Positions 10,401-19,119 of a DNA stretch of 64,000 bases are shown piece after piece; the stretch's first letter is position 1, and every line of letters starts with the position of its first letter. A program made the position numbers and the translations under genes. The stretch is from Candidatus Cloacimonadota bacterium. Its GTDB lineage: Bacteria > Cloacimonadota > Cloacimonadia > Cloacimonadales > Cloacimonadaceae. Location of the stretch: the NCBI GenBank assembly GCA_030154085.1, contig JASKKR010000003.1:62001-126000 (forward strand). The letters are read 5' to 3'. The notes below the pieces were generated by a model. That model searched no databases, was not told the origin of the DNA, and worked only from the letters and a program-made list of their open reading frames with translations.

Positions 10401-10843
10401 GGATCAATCTCGTCACCCTTATGCAGTCGTAAAATGTGACGCTGCAAGCTCGCTTTACTGGGGATATAACGTAAAAAAGACCTGATAGATAGGCTATAGA
10501 TCGCCGGAATATCGGAAACTGTATTTACCAAAGACATCATCCTCGTGGCACGGATGGAATAGTGGGGCGAGCGTTCCTCATATGGCAAGATCTCATAATC
10601 TGGTAGATAAAACGCATTCTCCCGCCCGACTAGTGTCACAAGATCATCCCACAAGTCCTCGGCAATAATGTCATCTTGGGAAATGAGGATCACATTCTTA
10701 CCGGTCTTGACCCACAGATCTGCCGCGACCAATGCTCGAGCGCTTTGGTTAAGGTGATAGATCTGCAAACCATCATTGATGGACTGCAACCCCTCAAAGA
10801 AAGGAGATTGTCTAAGGAGCGGTGTGATCTTGGTGTATAGCAT
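7448..10843 (-). CDS. mfd: Transcription-repair coupling factor Mfd
   Basis: Mfd displaces RNA polymerase stalled at DNA lesions and recruits UvrA. The 1131-aa length and domain order are standard: UvrB-like N-terminal region (1-~330), RNA-polymerase interaction domain with LKPGDYVVHVDHGIGVFEG, a RecG-like SF2 helicase with Walker A GDVGFGKTE, box LLIIDEEHRFGV, SATPIPRTL and the QMRGRVGRS motif VI, then the C-terminal TRCF domain. It is the last gene of a minus-strand operon, 10 bases after hisS. No frame breaks are seen. Confidence 0.98.
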   Translation of the reverse strand: MLYTKITPLLRQSPFFEGLQSINDGLQIYHLNQSARALVAADLWVKTGKNVILISQDDIIAEDLWDDLVTLVGRENAFYLPDYEILPYEERSPHYSIRATRMMSLVNTVSDIPAIYSLSIRSFLRYIPSKASLQRHILRLHKGDEIDPDQLLENLQNMGYEIDYQVSTVYQAAKRGGIMDIYSPPNLHPVRIEFWGDEIMSIRSFSTATQRSVPGELQEVTIIPARELALDEVDSGSVIIAKVREEGFFEGFENFYSLLCKDLSPFADYFAPESRIIVFNNYTYIKEEMEALTEQTLNQYHKEIKKGSKGKIPKVNSLILDEKSFYSCINKSVKLFVSQSEFLLPEIKENVRAPFESQPAFDADLGLLSQTLKSRHSQGWKHFLLFDNQAQEKRMLQMLTDEIEYQSHIGVLHEGFEIGDIKLGLWTDHEIFNRYKRKRYAPRFAPGETIVDYENLKPGDYVVHVDHGIGVFEGLKIIRLDGRDVECLVLRYANEDRVYVPTFQLSLVTKYVAEEGSAPALNKLGSSKWQNTKRKAAQQIELVAADLVKLFAERNSRAGLAHSPDTEWQIEMENSFIYEETPDQIRSTQEIKQDMELPVPMERLLCGDVGFGKTEVAIRAAFKAVNSGFQVAVLAPTTLLVEQHFRVFKERLAQYPVRIAMLSRFRSRSQILKDVADIAQGKVDIAIGTHRLLSKDIKFAKLGLLIIDEEHRFGVRHKNRLRSLQSNVDTLYMSATPIPRTLNMALAKLKDISLMQTSPKERLPIRTIITPRDIEVIKDAIRREVDRGGQIFFVHNRVQTIETVAMELRRAMPDISFAVGHAQMSEHHLEEVMNAFVNREFQVLICTTIIENGLDIANANTILIDRADTFGLAQLYQMRGRVGRSNRRAYAYLLIPKGSSAIARQRLEALTKYDYLGAGFQVALRDLELRGAGTILGTKQSGIIQAIGFNYYNRLLGRAIEAVESGDTERLYAEDSPATRQSIRTELDLYFPTDYIDNDEERLRIYRRLSELNSLAEIDDLATELTDRFGKIPENAHWLMLYFKVEILAKELKLRNCTVKRGKMVIEYESTHTPSKKEILLFSSKLSENFSFEAKQTLKIIIDLNQKLNSLEQFERAIQILEMQLDIRKAS

Positions 10844-10853
10844 GATTGTGAAT

Positions 10854-12134
10854 CTATAGGTTATTCGATTCTTTATTTTTACTCTCTATCAGTAAGTTCG
10901 GCAGATCAGAAGGATCAACAGTGCTTTGCTCTCCGCTTGCCAGATCCTTGAGACTTATCATACCCGAGGATAACTCATCTTCACCGATGATCCCGGCATA
11001 GGCTGCTCCCATGGCATTAGCCGCCTTAATCTGGGCTTTAAAAGAGCTTTTATCTGGGTTGTATTCAGCATAGATTCCGCGATTACGCAACTGTGAAAGT
11101 AGCTGAATAACAACCTTCTGTGCTGCTTCTCCAATCCCGATGATATAGATCTGTGGTTTCAACGGCTCCGCTGTGGAAATGCCTTCGTTTTGCATGGCAA
11201 GTAAAAGTCGCTCAAAGCCTCCGGCAAAGCCGATGGCAGGTGTATCTTTTCCACCGATGGCAGCGATCAAACCATTGTAGCGTCCTCCTCCAGCAAGGGA
11301 ATTCTGTGCACCAAGATCGTCCACGATGATCTCAAAGGCAGTGTTTGTATAATAATCCAATCCCCGGACGATGGCGGGATTGATCTTATAGTCAATCTGC
11401 ATATCGTTCAGATAGCTCTGCACTTGGGCGAAGTGGTCACGACAAGGAGCATCAAGATAGTCTAATTGGGATGGAGCGTCCTGACGCAACACTTTGCAGG
11501 ATGGAACCTTGCAGTCCAAAAGCCGACGGGGCTTTTTCTCATAACGCTTCTGACAATCCGGGCATAGCTCTGCCAAATGAGGGCGATAATAGTCCTGAAG
11601 AGCAGCGTCGTAATCCGAGGAACATTCAGCACAGCCCACGCTATTTATCTCCAAACGAATCTTTTTAAGACCAAGAGCTTTCAAAAATTGCATTTCGAGC
11701 GAGATTACTTCAGCGTCAAAGAAGGGATGATTGCTGCCGATCAGCTCAATCCCATATTGGTAAAATTGGCGATATCTTCCTTTTTGAGGACGGTCATAGC
11801 GAAACATGGGTCCGATGTAGTAAAACTTGTGCCTCCCACCTTGTAGATCCAGATGGTTTTCCACAAAGCTGCGTACCACGGGAGCTGTACCCTCAGGACG
11901 AAGAGCAAAATCTCTGCCCTTCTGATCTTGGAAACGATACATCTCTTTTTGCACTACATCAGAGCTTTCTCCTGAGCTACGTTCAAAAAGTTCTGCCATC
12001 TCAAAGATGGGAGTGCAGATCTCTTCATAGCCAAAACTCGCGGCTGTCTCGCGGAATATGCGCTGCACGTATTGCCATTTTGCGCTATCTTTGGGTAGAA
12101 TATCGTAAGTTCCCCGGGGGATTTTATAGTTCAT
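10854..12134 (-). CDS. hisS: Histidyl-tRNA synthetase
   Basis: A class II aminoacyl-tRNA synthetase charging tRNA-His. The 426-aa protein begins with the canonical PRGTYDILP and contains motif 2 (…RPEGTAPVVRSF), the histidine-specific GLDYYTNTAFEI and GGGRYNGLI, motif 3 near GFAGGFERLLLAM, and a C-terminal anticodon-binding domain from about residue 325. It lies two bases after truA and ten before mfd, so it is co-transcribed with RNA-modification and repair genes. The cytoplasmic role is unambiguous. Confidence 0.98.
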   Translation of the reverse strand: MNYKIPRGTYDILPKDSAKWQYVQRIFRETAASFGYEEICTPIFEMAELFERSSGESSDVVQKEMYRFQDQKGRDFALRPEGTAPVVRSFVENHLDLQGGRHKFYYIGPMFRYDRPQKGRYRQFYQYGIELIGSNHPFFDAEVISLEMQFLKALGLKKIRLEINSVGCAECSSDYDAALQDYYRPHLAELCPDCQKRYEKKPRRLLDCKVPSCKVLRQDAPSQLDYLDAPCRDHFAQVQSYLNDMQIDYKINPAIVRGLDYYTNTAFEIIVDDLGAQNSLAGGGRYNGLIAAIGGKDTPAIGFAGGFERLLLAMQNEGISTAEPLKPQIYIIGIGEAAQKVVIQLLSQLRNRGIYAEYNPDKSSFKAQIKAANAMGAAYAGIIGEDELSSGMISLKDLASGEQSTVDPSDLPNLLIESKNKESNNL

Positions 12135-12136
12135 GA

Positions 12137-12925
12137 TTACCTCTTTCTGATGTCAGAAAACTTGCAGTGGGCTTTACCGTCAAGCAGTTCTACAGGATAC
12201 TTAACTTCGATCAAGTAGAGTCCTTGAGCGGGAGCGGTGGTTACTAAGGTTTGGCGGGAGCAGCGCTCACCAAGGATCTTATCGATCGTATCAGGACCCA
12301 AATCGAAGTGAGAGATATTTGCTAAAGTGCCTACAATGCGACGCACCATATTATGCAGAAACCGATCAGCTCGGATAGTAAAAACAAAGGCATCATCATC
12401 TTCAATGATGGTGAGCTCTTTGACTTCACAATTGTGATTAGGAACTTCTGGATTGAGCTTGCCAAAGCTGGAAAAGTCATGCTTCCCCAAGAGTCTTGGA
12501 GCTGCCTCTTGCATGGGCGGAAGGTGAATCTTCAGATGCGGGATAAAGCCGGCGTAGTTGCGGTTAAATGGCGTGATATCTTTGACAAGGATATAGCGAT
12601 ATTGGCGCTCATAGGCTTGATATCGGGCAGATAGATCTTCTCCCACCTCCCAGATCTCGACCACTTTTACATCTTCGGGCAACCAACGTCTAAAAGCTTT
12701 TAGGATTTGTGGCATACGCATATTCCCTTCATATTCAAAGTGAGCATATTGCCCCAGAGCGTGTACTCCTGCGTCAGTGCGCCCTGCTGCTACAATCGGG
12801 GTGGGTTTTTGGCAAAATTCTTCAAGAGCTGTTTCTAATACTTTTTGGATGCTGCGACCGTGCTTTTGTTTTTGCCAGCCGATAAATCCAGTGCCGTCGT
12901 AGGAAAACTTGATCAGATATCGCAT
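12137..12925 (-). CDS. truA: tRNA pseudouridine(38-40) synthase TruA
   Basis: TruA isomerises uridines 38-40 in the anticodon arm of many tRNAs. The 262-aa protein starts with the typical YLIKFSYDGTGFIGWQ, has the catalytic Asp in AAGRTDAGVHALGQ, and carries the C-terminal RADRFLHNMVRRIVG tRNA-contact motif. The start lies one base from the stop of the upstream membrane-protein gene, and hisS follows after two bases. Confidence 0.97.
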   Translation of the reverse strand: MRYLIKFSYDGTGFIGWQKQKHGRSIQKVLETALEEFCQKPTPIVAAGRTDAGVHALGQYAHFEYEGNMRMPQILKAFRRWLPEDVKVVEIWEVGEDLSARYQAYERQYRYILVKDITPFNRNYAGFIPHLKIHLPPMQEAAPRLLGKHDFSSFGKLNPEVPNHNCEVKELTIIEDDDAFVFTIRADRFLHNMVRRIVGTLANISHFDLGPDTIDKILGERCSRQTLVTTAPAQGLYLIEVKYPVELLDGKAHCKFSDIRKR

Positions 12926-12926
12926 A

Positions 12927-13559
12927 TCATATGTTTGAGAGCAAAACCAAGAGGCTGAGGAAGATCATGCCACAGAGATTTGCTGAAACTGCTGGCTCGG
13001 GGGTGGGATAATCCTCAGTTAGGATGCTTTCTGTTTGTTGTTCGATTTGGTGTGTGTGTTGATGGACATTTCTACTGGCTTGAATCACGCGATCAGTGAT
13101 TCCGGCGATGCTCTCGGTCTTGGGTAAGTTCTTATACTGCCTAAAATACTCTTGAATGTATAAGTAGGTGGAAATAAAATAACTGACTACATGGCGAGAA
13201 AATGTATATCTCTTACACCAGGATATTTGTGCTGCAAGGCGGGTAAGGTCGAGTGCGCCCCAGGTTGCGACGGTGATCATGATCAAATAGATGATCATGG
13301 CACTGAAGAGAAGTGAGTCGGGAAAGCTAATTCCGGTAAAGAGTGCCAATAGCCAATATGCTGCCAAAAATGAGACCAGCTTACGCAGAGCAAAGATGAG
13401 TTTTGCATAGAGAGTCCAATCTAAACTCATATAGATTAGCACGAGAAGGCTTTGCAGCCCCAATTGACGAAATGAAGCTTCGAAAGCAGTGCTAATTCCG
13501 AGTACAAATATTGCCAGCTTGAGATATAGGTGCTGGTTTTGGATCAAGGGAGTTTTCAT
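12927..13559 (-). CDS. Unknown multi-pass membrane protein
   Basis: A 210-aa protein with several hydrophobic segments between about residues 12 and 120, a basic amphipathic middle (SWCKRYTFSRHVV) and one more hydrophobic segment at the extreme C-terminus, preceded by a Gln/His-rich hydrophilic stretch (~165-190). The layout faintly recalls EcfT/CbiQ transmembrane components of ECF transporters, but I see no diagnostic Ala-Arg-Gly motif and no ATPase or S-component genes nearby, so function is unassigned. Its start overlaps the stop of the TPR lipoprotein gene by four bases, so translation of the two is probably coupled. Confidence 0.7.
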   Translation of the reverse strand: MKTPLIQNQHLYLKLAIFVLGISTAFEASFRQLGLQSLLVLIYMSLDWTLYAKLIFALRKLVSFLAAYWLLALFTGISFPDSLLFSAMIIYLIMITVATWGALDLTRLAAQISWCKRYTFSRHVVSYFISTYLYIQEYFRQYKNLPKTESIAGITDRVIQASRNVHQHTHQIEQQTESILTEDYPTPEPAVSANLCGMIFLSLLVLLSNI

Positions 13560-15871
13560 TCTTTAATGTGAGGTAGATCCTCGGATTCTTGCGGTTGATT
13601 GTCTGATGAGGGGATGTCCTCTGCTGGGTTTTCCATATTCTCCGGCGGCTCAGTGTCGTTTTCAAGCGGAGCTACAACTTCTCCCTTGGGTTTTGGCAGT
13701 TCTATTTCAGGGATGGCAGGGATATCGGAAGGCAAAATCTGCTGCTCTTTCGGGGTTTGGGTAGTTTCTTCTGGGGGCTCTGCTACCTGATCAGGGGGAT
13801 TCTGGCCATTAATTAAATCTGTCTCTTCGAATTTTGTATTTAATTTGCTATCATATAAGATGTACTTTTCTCCGTCAAAAAAACGCCTGACTGCGGTGGC
13901 ATATTCTCCAGCTTCACTATTAGTCAAGACTTCTCTGAGATATTGTTTAGCGCGAGTAGTATCAGGCTCTTCAAAGCTAAAATGCCAACCGAGACGATAG
14001 TTGGCTCGCAGGCGCAAGTCATCATATTCTACCTGCAAGAAGTCCTGCATCCGGCTGACTAAAGAGTCGGAATCCGGCGGATAGAGCTCCAGTGCTGCGT
14101 CAAATGATGCCAGAGCTTCTTCATAATCCGGATCTATGAGGCGGGGGATGCGCCCTTCTTTGAGGGCGGTTGCGGCGCGAGTATACATATTTCGTGGATA
14201 TTGGGTTTGCAATATCTCATAAACTTCCTGGTTAAGTTCCGCATATGAGGGATCATCGAGGATTATGCTATATATAGAATAGTAGCAAAAGGGTAAGATC
14301 TCAGCATCAAAACGGCTAATCAGTTCGCCAAGACTTTCTTGTTCGGAGATTATCCCATCTCGGATCTGTTCCAAAGTAGCAAGATCTGGTTCTGGTATTG
14401 TTGGTGGTATATCTTCAAGCGTTTCTTTGCCATCTTCTGGGGATAAATTTTCAGTCTCAATTTCTTTCCCAAGACTTGGCAGATCGTTTTCAGACTCAGC
14501 AAGCGGGACTGCTTCTGGATCAGGCGGCTCTGTAAGGCTCTCTTGCTTAAAGTCGATATTGGGGATCTCTGTCTCTACTTCGGTTTCTTGTACGTGAGCG
14601 ATGCTATCTTGCATGGAAGCGATCCTCAGATTCAAACTATCTATCTGTGTCTGATAGAGACTGATTTGTGCCAGGAGTGAATCTTTTTGGCTGATCACTC
14701 TTTGATATGTGGCTATAGCCGAATCTGGCAAAGCCAGCGGATCCAAGAAGTATTCGGCTCGTCGGTAGTGATTTTGCAACCAGGCATCTGCGTCACGGGT
14801 GATATCCAAAGCGCGATTTGGCTTGATCTGATTGAGTGCGTTTGAGATGCGATTTGCTTTATCAGCAAGTTCAGAACGAGCATATTCTCCTCGCACCCGA
14901 TTAAATTGTGCAATTGCCTCCTCGATCTTTCCCTGATTGTAATACTTATACATGCCCAAATAATAATAGGCTGCAGCGGAATTTTCTGTGCGAGGATAGT
15001 TGCTGGTTACTGCTTCGAGCTCTTCCAACCCCTTTTCTTCATCTCCAAGGGCAAGGAGGACACGCCCCAAAAGGACTCTCGCCTGGGAAAGTTGTCCAGG
15101 TCTCTGCTCATTGCGAACTATATAACGCAGTTCACGATAAGCTGATTCAGTCTCGCCCAAGTGATAATAATTGAGTGCGATATAATATCTGGCTTCTAAA
15201 CGTCTTTCCTTGTTGATTCCTCTGATATTTATGAAGTTCTTAAATTCTTCGATGGACTTTTGGTAGTTTTTTTGCTCATAATAGCTCTTTCCCAAAAGGA
15301 AAAAGGCTTCGTTGGATTCCTTCGTATTTTTGTGATTGTTGACGATGCGTTCCAACCAATATTGAGCCTTGGTATGATCTCCATCCTGGATCTCAAAATC
15401 TGCAAGGACCAGCAACGCCTCGGCACTGTGGTCCACATATTTGGGATCGCGGATAAAGCGTTCCAATAGGGCTTTAGCTTCGGCTGCTTGATTAATGTCA
15501 CGCAGCACTCTTGCTAGATATATATGTGCCTCAGGGATGTATTTGCTGTCTGGGTAACCCTGGATCAGACTCTCGAAAGCATCTTTGGCTTGGAAGGCGG
15601 AGTTCTTTTTATAGTAAAGGGCTCTTGCCATCAAAAAGAGAGCATCATCAGCTTGTTTACCATCTGGATCTTCAGATAGGATGATTCCACACTTTTGGAT
15701 AGTTTTGGTATACTCTGCCACCGCTTGAGGGGTAGGGCGCCCATTTGCGCTCAAAGGACGCTCCATAGCGCTGGCAAAGTATTTTTGGGCATTGTACATT
15801 GTATTGTCTATGCTGCAAGCGGATAGGAATAACAGCAGTGCCCAAAATAGATATCCTGAGAATCTCTTCAT
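13556..15871 (-). CDS. Large TPR lipoprotein (YbgF/BamD-like repeats)
   Basis: The 771-aa protein starts with a lipoprotein signal peptide (lipobox FLSAC around residue 19). Many tetratricopeptide units follow (~50-360), with repeated patterns such as ADDALFLMARALY and NEAFFLLGKSYYEQ, resembling BamD and YbgF. Residues ~385-430 are probably coiled coil, ~430-500 are acidic and Pro-rich, a second TPR-like block spans ~510-670, and the tail is Pro/Glu-rich. It is probably a periplasm-facing scaffold for envelope assembly; the exact role is inference. It lies 33 bases after hutH and overlaps the next gene by four bases. Confidence 0.85.
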   Translation of the reverse strand: MKRFSGYLFWALLLFLSACSIDNTMYNAQKYFASAMERPLSANGRPTPQAVAEYTKTIQKCGIILSEDPDGKQADDALFLMARALYYKKNSAFQAKDAFESLIQGYPDSKYIPEAHIYLARVLRDINQAAEAKALLERFIRDPKYVDHSAEALLVLADFEIQDGDHTKAQYWLERIVNNHKNTKESNEAFFLLGKSYYEQKNYQKSIEEFKNFINIRGINKERRLEARYYIALNYYHLGETESAYRELRYIVRNEQRPGQLSQARVLLGRVLLALGDEEKGLEELEAVTSNYPRTENSAAAYYYLGMYKYYNQGKIEEAIAQFNRVRGEYARSELADKANRISNALNQIKPNRALDITRDADAWLQNHYRRAEYFLDPLALPDSAIATYQRVISQKDSLLAQISLYQTQIDSLNLRIASMQDSIAHVQETEVETEIPNIDFKQESLTEPPDPEAVPLAESENDLPSLGKEIETENLSPEDGKETLEDIPPTIPEPDLATLEQIRDGIISEQESLGELISRFDAEILPFCYYSIYSIILDDPSYAELNQEVYEILQTQYPRNMYTRAATALKEGRIPRLIDPDYEEALASFDAALELYPPDSDSLVSRMQDFLQVEYDDLRLRANYRLGWHFSFEEPDTTRAKQYLREVLTNSEAGEYATAVRRFFDGEKYILYDSKLNTKFEETDLINGQNPPDQVAEPPEETTQTPKEQQILPSDIPAIPEIELPKPKGEVVAPLENDTEPPENMENPAEDIPSSDNQPQESEDLPHIKE

Positions 15872-15904
15872 CTTTGGATCCTTTTATTTTGATTTATGCA
15901 GATA

Positions 15905-17434
15905 TTACTTTAGCACTAGATTGTGTTGCTGGATGCACTCAAGAACTGCACCACTTTTTACCAAAGCTATGGCAGCATCGATATCTGGATAAAGGATACG
16001 ATCTTCCTCGAGCTTGGCTACCTTTTGACGAAGCAGAGATTTTACACTTTCTAGAGCTGCAGAAGATGGGTAATCGCGATAGTCTAACGCCGTTGCCCCG
16101 ATCAAAAACTCGATGGCAATGACACGCTCGACATTTTCCACCACTTGCAAAAGTTTAATGGCAGATACCGATCCCATAGAGACATGATCTTCTTGATTTG
16201 CTGAAGTAGGAATGCTATCGACGGAGGCGGGGTGTGAGAGTACCTTGTTTTCCGAAATCAAAGATGCTGCAGTCAATTGTGCGATCATATAACCGGAATC
16301 CAGTCCCGGGCGTTTTGCTAAAAATGGCGGAAGTCCCCGTGATAGAGCAGGGTTTAGCATCTGTTCTATGCGGCGCTCACTGATATTTGCCAATTCGCTG
16401 AATGCCAACGCCATGGTATCCAGAGCGATAGCCAATGGTTCACCATGGAAATTTCCACCAGAAATAACTTTGTCTTCTTCCGGAAAAATCAGCGGGTTAT
16501 CCGTGGCACTATTGATTTCGATCGAAAGCACTCCACGTGCATATGCTAAGGCATCTCGAACGGCGCCATGAACTTGCGGCGTGCAGCGCAGAGAATATGC
16601 GTCCTGCACATTGTCGCAATTCAAGTGTGAATCTCGCAAGGGACTATTTTGCAGGAGAAGTCGCAGATTTTCAGCAGAGTTCATCTGTCCCGGATGTGGG
16701 CGCAAACCGTGTACCAATGAATCAAAAGCACTAGGGGTGCCCAAGAGCGCATCAATGGAAATCGCCGCTGTAATATCTGCTGTGCGGCAAAGCTTTTCTG
16801 CTTTGAGCAACATCAAAGCTCCGATGGCAGCCATCACCTGCGTGCCATTGTTTAGCGCCAGACCTTCTTTCGCCGCCAGAGAAATTGGACGAATACCTGC
16901 TCGCTGCAGTGCTTCTGCACCTGTAAGTCGTTCTCCCTCATAGATCGCTTCCCCTTCTCCCAAAAGCACTAACGCCAGATGTGATAGTGGCGAGAGATCT
17001 CCACTGGCTCCCACTGAGCCGCGCATAGGGATAATCGGATGCACACCCCTATTGAGCATTTCAACCAAGGTCTGAAGTGTCTCAAGACGAATGCCGGAAT
17101 GACCCTTCGCCAACACAGCAATGCGTAATAGCATGATAGCGCGAGTGATCTCTTCGCTATAGGGCTCGCCAACGCTGACAGAATGACTTCGAATCAGATT
17201 GACTTGTAATTCAGCAATTTTGTCCTTAGGAATATTGACTGAGCTAAACTTTCCAAACCCGGTCGTAAGACCATATACTATATCGCCATTGGCGATTATT
17301 TTGTCTACGTATTTCCGACATTGTGCGACCTTGGCAATACTCGCGTCTGCCAAGCGGATCTGAGCTTTTTCATTCGCAATCTTGCCCACCGCTTCCAGGG
17401 TGAGGGTATTGCCATCGATGATGATATCTTGCAT
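15905..17434 (-). CDS. hutH: Histidine ammonia-lyase
   Basis: It converts L-histidine to urocanate and ammonia, the first step of histidine catabolism. The 509-aa protein has the self-cyclising Ala-Ser-Gly (MIO cofactor) at residues 143-145 in GSVGASGDLSPLSHLAL, the YGLTTGFG loop near residue 54 and the QEDHVSMGS motif near residue 410. Length and motifs fit HutH rather than phenylalanine or tyrosine lyases. No hutU or hutI is adjacent; an N-formylglutamate amidohydrolase lies 20 kb away. It is probably the first gene of the operon running to mfd. Confidence 0.95.
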   Translation of the reverse strand: MQDIIIDGNTLTLEAVGKIANEKAQIRLADASIAKVAQCRKYVDKIIANGDIVYGLTTGFGKFSSVNIPKDKIAELQVNLIRSHSVSVGEPYSEEITRAIMLLRIAVLAKGHSGIRLETLQTLVEMLNRGVHPIIPMRGSVGASGDLSPLSHLALVLLGEGEAIYEGERLTGAEALQRAGIRPISLAAKEGLALNNGTQVMAAIGALMLLKAEKLCRTADITAAISIDALLGTPSAFDSLVHGLRPHPGQMNSAENLRLLLQNSPLRDSHLNCDNVQDAYSLRCTPQVHGAVRDALAYARGVLSIEINSATDNPLIFPEEDKVISGGNFHGEPLAIALDTMALAFSELANISERRIEQMLNPALSRGLPPFLAKRPGLDSGYMIAQLTAASLISENKVLSHPASVDSIPTSANQEDHVSMGSVSAIKLLQVVENVERVIAIEFLIGATALDYRDYPSSAALESVKSLLRQKVAKLEEDRILYPDIDAAIALVKSGAVLECIQQHNLVLK

Positions 17435-17844
17435 GGTTCCTCAATTTATTCGTATTTTCAAACATATTAACATAAAAATCAAGCGATTAAAGCAAAAAAT
17501 AGGATATGCTGGTTTTTGTCAAGCGCTTATCCCGTTTTGACCTGGCATACACCCATTTATCAATACTATCTGATTTCACCACTTTAATGGGGCAAGTCTT
17601 TGGTTTATGCCTGCCTTTTTTAATTAATGCAAAAGTTTTGGGAAGTCAATTATCATATGCTCTAAGTGCTTGAAAAAGTAACACACTTCACGCCTCCCCC
17701 GTTTCTCTCCCATTTGAGAAGTGAGCAAGAAACGGGAAAATAAGGAGTTACAGCTTTGTGAAGTGTGTCCTGTAAGTATCATTTGGCAATGCTAATATTG
17801 ACAACGAAGAACGAATGGAAGCTCACTAACGGGTACTGTCACGC
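17435..17844. other. Intergenic region between hutH and the glycosyltransferases
   Basis: 410 bases with no credible gene. AT-rich sequence upstream of hutH probably holds its promoter. Repeat copy 2 occupies 17658-17771. Confidence 0.7.
17658..17771 (+). repeat. Dispersed intergenic repeat, copy 2
   Basis: Shares the identical 49-base block (17713-17761) with copies 1 and 3. The inner stem CCCGTTTCT / AGAAACGGG is perfect. A further perfect 11-bp inverted pair, ACACACTTCAC (17681-17691) and GTGAAGTGTGT (17758-17768), crosses the outer stem. Confidence 0.92.
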
Positions 17845-19119
17845 TCAGGTATGAATCAGCTCTTCCAGCCTTCCAAAGAGCTGATAAACTTGCCTTCTAC
17901 GCTCATATTTGGTCAGAGCGGGGGAGAGCTCGATTTTGCGATCACGATCGTCAAAAAGCTTACTGAGGCAGATTTTGATGGCAGAGACGGATTCCATTGG
18001 GCAGATAGTCTTGATGCCGCATTCTTTAAGGAGTTCAGCGGCTTCGCTTTTTTGGGGTACCATAGCTAGGATGGGGCGAGCGATGCGGAGATATTCGAAG
18101 ATTTTGGAGGTAAGAGTACCTTTGGGGCTGCTGCTATTGATGACGAGGATCAAGGCGTCTGCTTGTTGCATTTTGGCGAGGGCTTCCCGATGGGGAACTT
18201 GGTTTTGGACAGATATCCTTTCTTTGATTCCACTCTTTTCAATTTCATCGTAGACTTCGCGATTGAAATTTCCATAGAGTAGGATTCGGAGATTTGCGGG
18301 GATGAGTTTTTCTCTATCCATCTCTTCGATGGCGCGATAAAGATATTTTAAGCTGCGGCGGGCGTAGATATTGCCAAAATAAGCGAGGGTAAAATGTTCG
18401 CTGGATGGCCTTTCTGAGGGGATATCCTTAAAGTCTTCTTCATCATGACCGTTAAAGAGAAGAAAGGTTTTGTCCTTTAGCTGAGGATCAAAGTGCTTTG
18501 CCAAATCTTCTGCGATTCCTTTGGTAGCGGACACGATGAGATCAGCTCGGCCCAGGATTCTTTTTTCCCAAGCTTTGCTGAAGTGTCTTTTGAAGGGATT
18601 TCCCATGAGATCATAATCTGTCAGCAAAGTCCAGTAATCCCGATAATCAACTACCAATGGGAGTTGAAATTCCTCGGCTAACTTATAGGCAGCAATCGCA
18701 GAAGAGAAAGGTCCGCAAGATACAAAAATGAGGTCATATGCCCCAGATTGTAGTTCGATACGACCAGCCTTCAGGAGATGTGGTAGCCAGCCGATCTTAT
18801 CATCGATGGGATAGAGCCGGCGCATAAATAGCTTGAGACTCTCAGGGCTTTTTTTGTAGATATATCCGCTGGTTGATTTGTTTTTCCCAAATAATTTTCG
18901 CAGCAGAGCCATGGGATCCCAGCTTGGGGTGCGGATTAGCTTATCTTCCCGGCATAGCAAACTCAAAGAAGGATCCCAGTAGGCATATTCGATTTCATCG
19001 ATGGTGAGCAGTGTGATCTTGGCTCCAGCCTCACTTAAGTATCTCACAGTTTTGAGGTTTCTGAGTACGGCGGGTCCGCCTAAAGGGGGATAAAAGTAGC
19101 TGATATATAGGATTTTCAT
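17845..19119 (-). CDS. Glycosyltransferase, GT4-like fold
   Basis: A 424-aa GT-B glycosyltransferase. The N-terminal domain begins MKILYISYFYPPLGGPAVL, typical of GT4 enzymes that use nucleotide-sugar donors; the C-terminal domain has the GT1-type signature with ADALILVI followed by SKIFEYLRIARPILAMVP, where the Glu of FEYL binds the donor. The first four bases overlap the end of the upstream glycosyltransferase gene, so they form a two-gene operon, probably for LPS or surface polysaccharide. Donor and acceptor cannot be deduced. Confidence 0.87.
   Translation of the reverse strand: MKILYISYFYPPLGGPAVLRNLKTVRYLSEAGAKITLLTIDEIEYAYWDPSLSLLCREDKLIRTPSWDPMALLRKLFGKNKSTSGYIYKKSPESLKLFMRRLYPIDDKIGWLPHLLKAGRIELQSGAYDLIFVSCGPFSSAIAAYKLAEEFQLPLVVDYRDYWTLLTDYDLMGNPFKRHFSKAWEKRILGRADLIVSATKGIAEDLAKHFDPQLKDKTFLLFNGHDEEDFKDIPSERPSSEHFTLAYFGNIYARRSLKYLYRAIEEMDREKLIPANLRILLYGNFNREVYDEIEKSGIKERISVQNQVPHREALAKMQQADALILVINSSSPKGTLTSKIFEYLRIARPILAMVPQKSEAAELLKECGIKTICPMESVSAIKICLSKLFDDRDRKIELSPALTKYERRRQVYQLFGRLEELIHT

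Noticed and set aside
12927-13559. EcfT/CbiQ assignment of the membrane protein
   Set aside because: Only the general helix layout agrees; the diagnostic coupling motifs and ATPase genes are missing.
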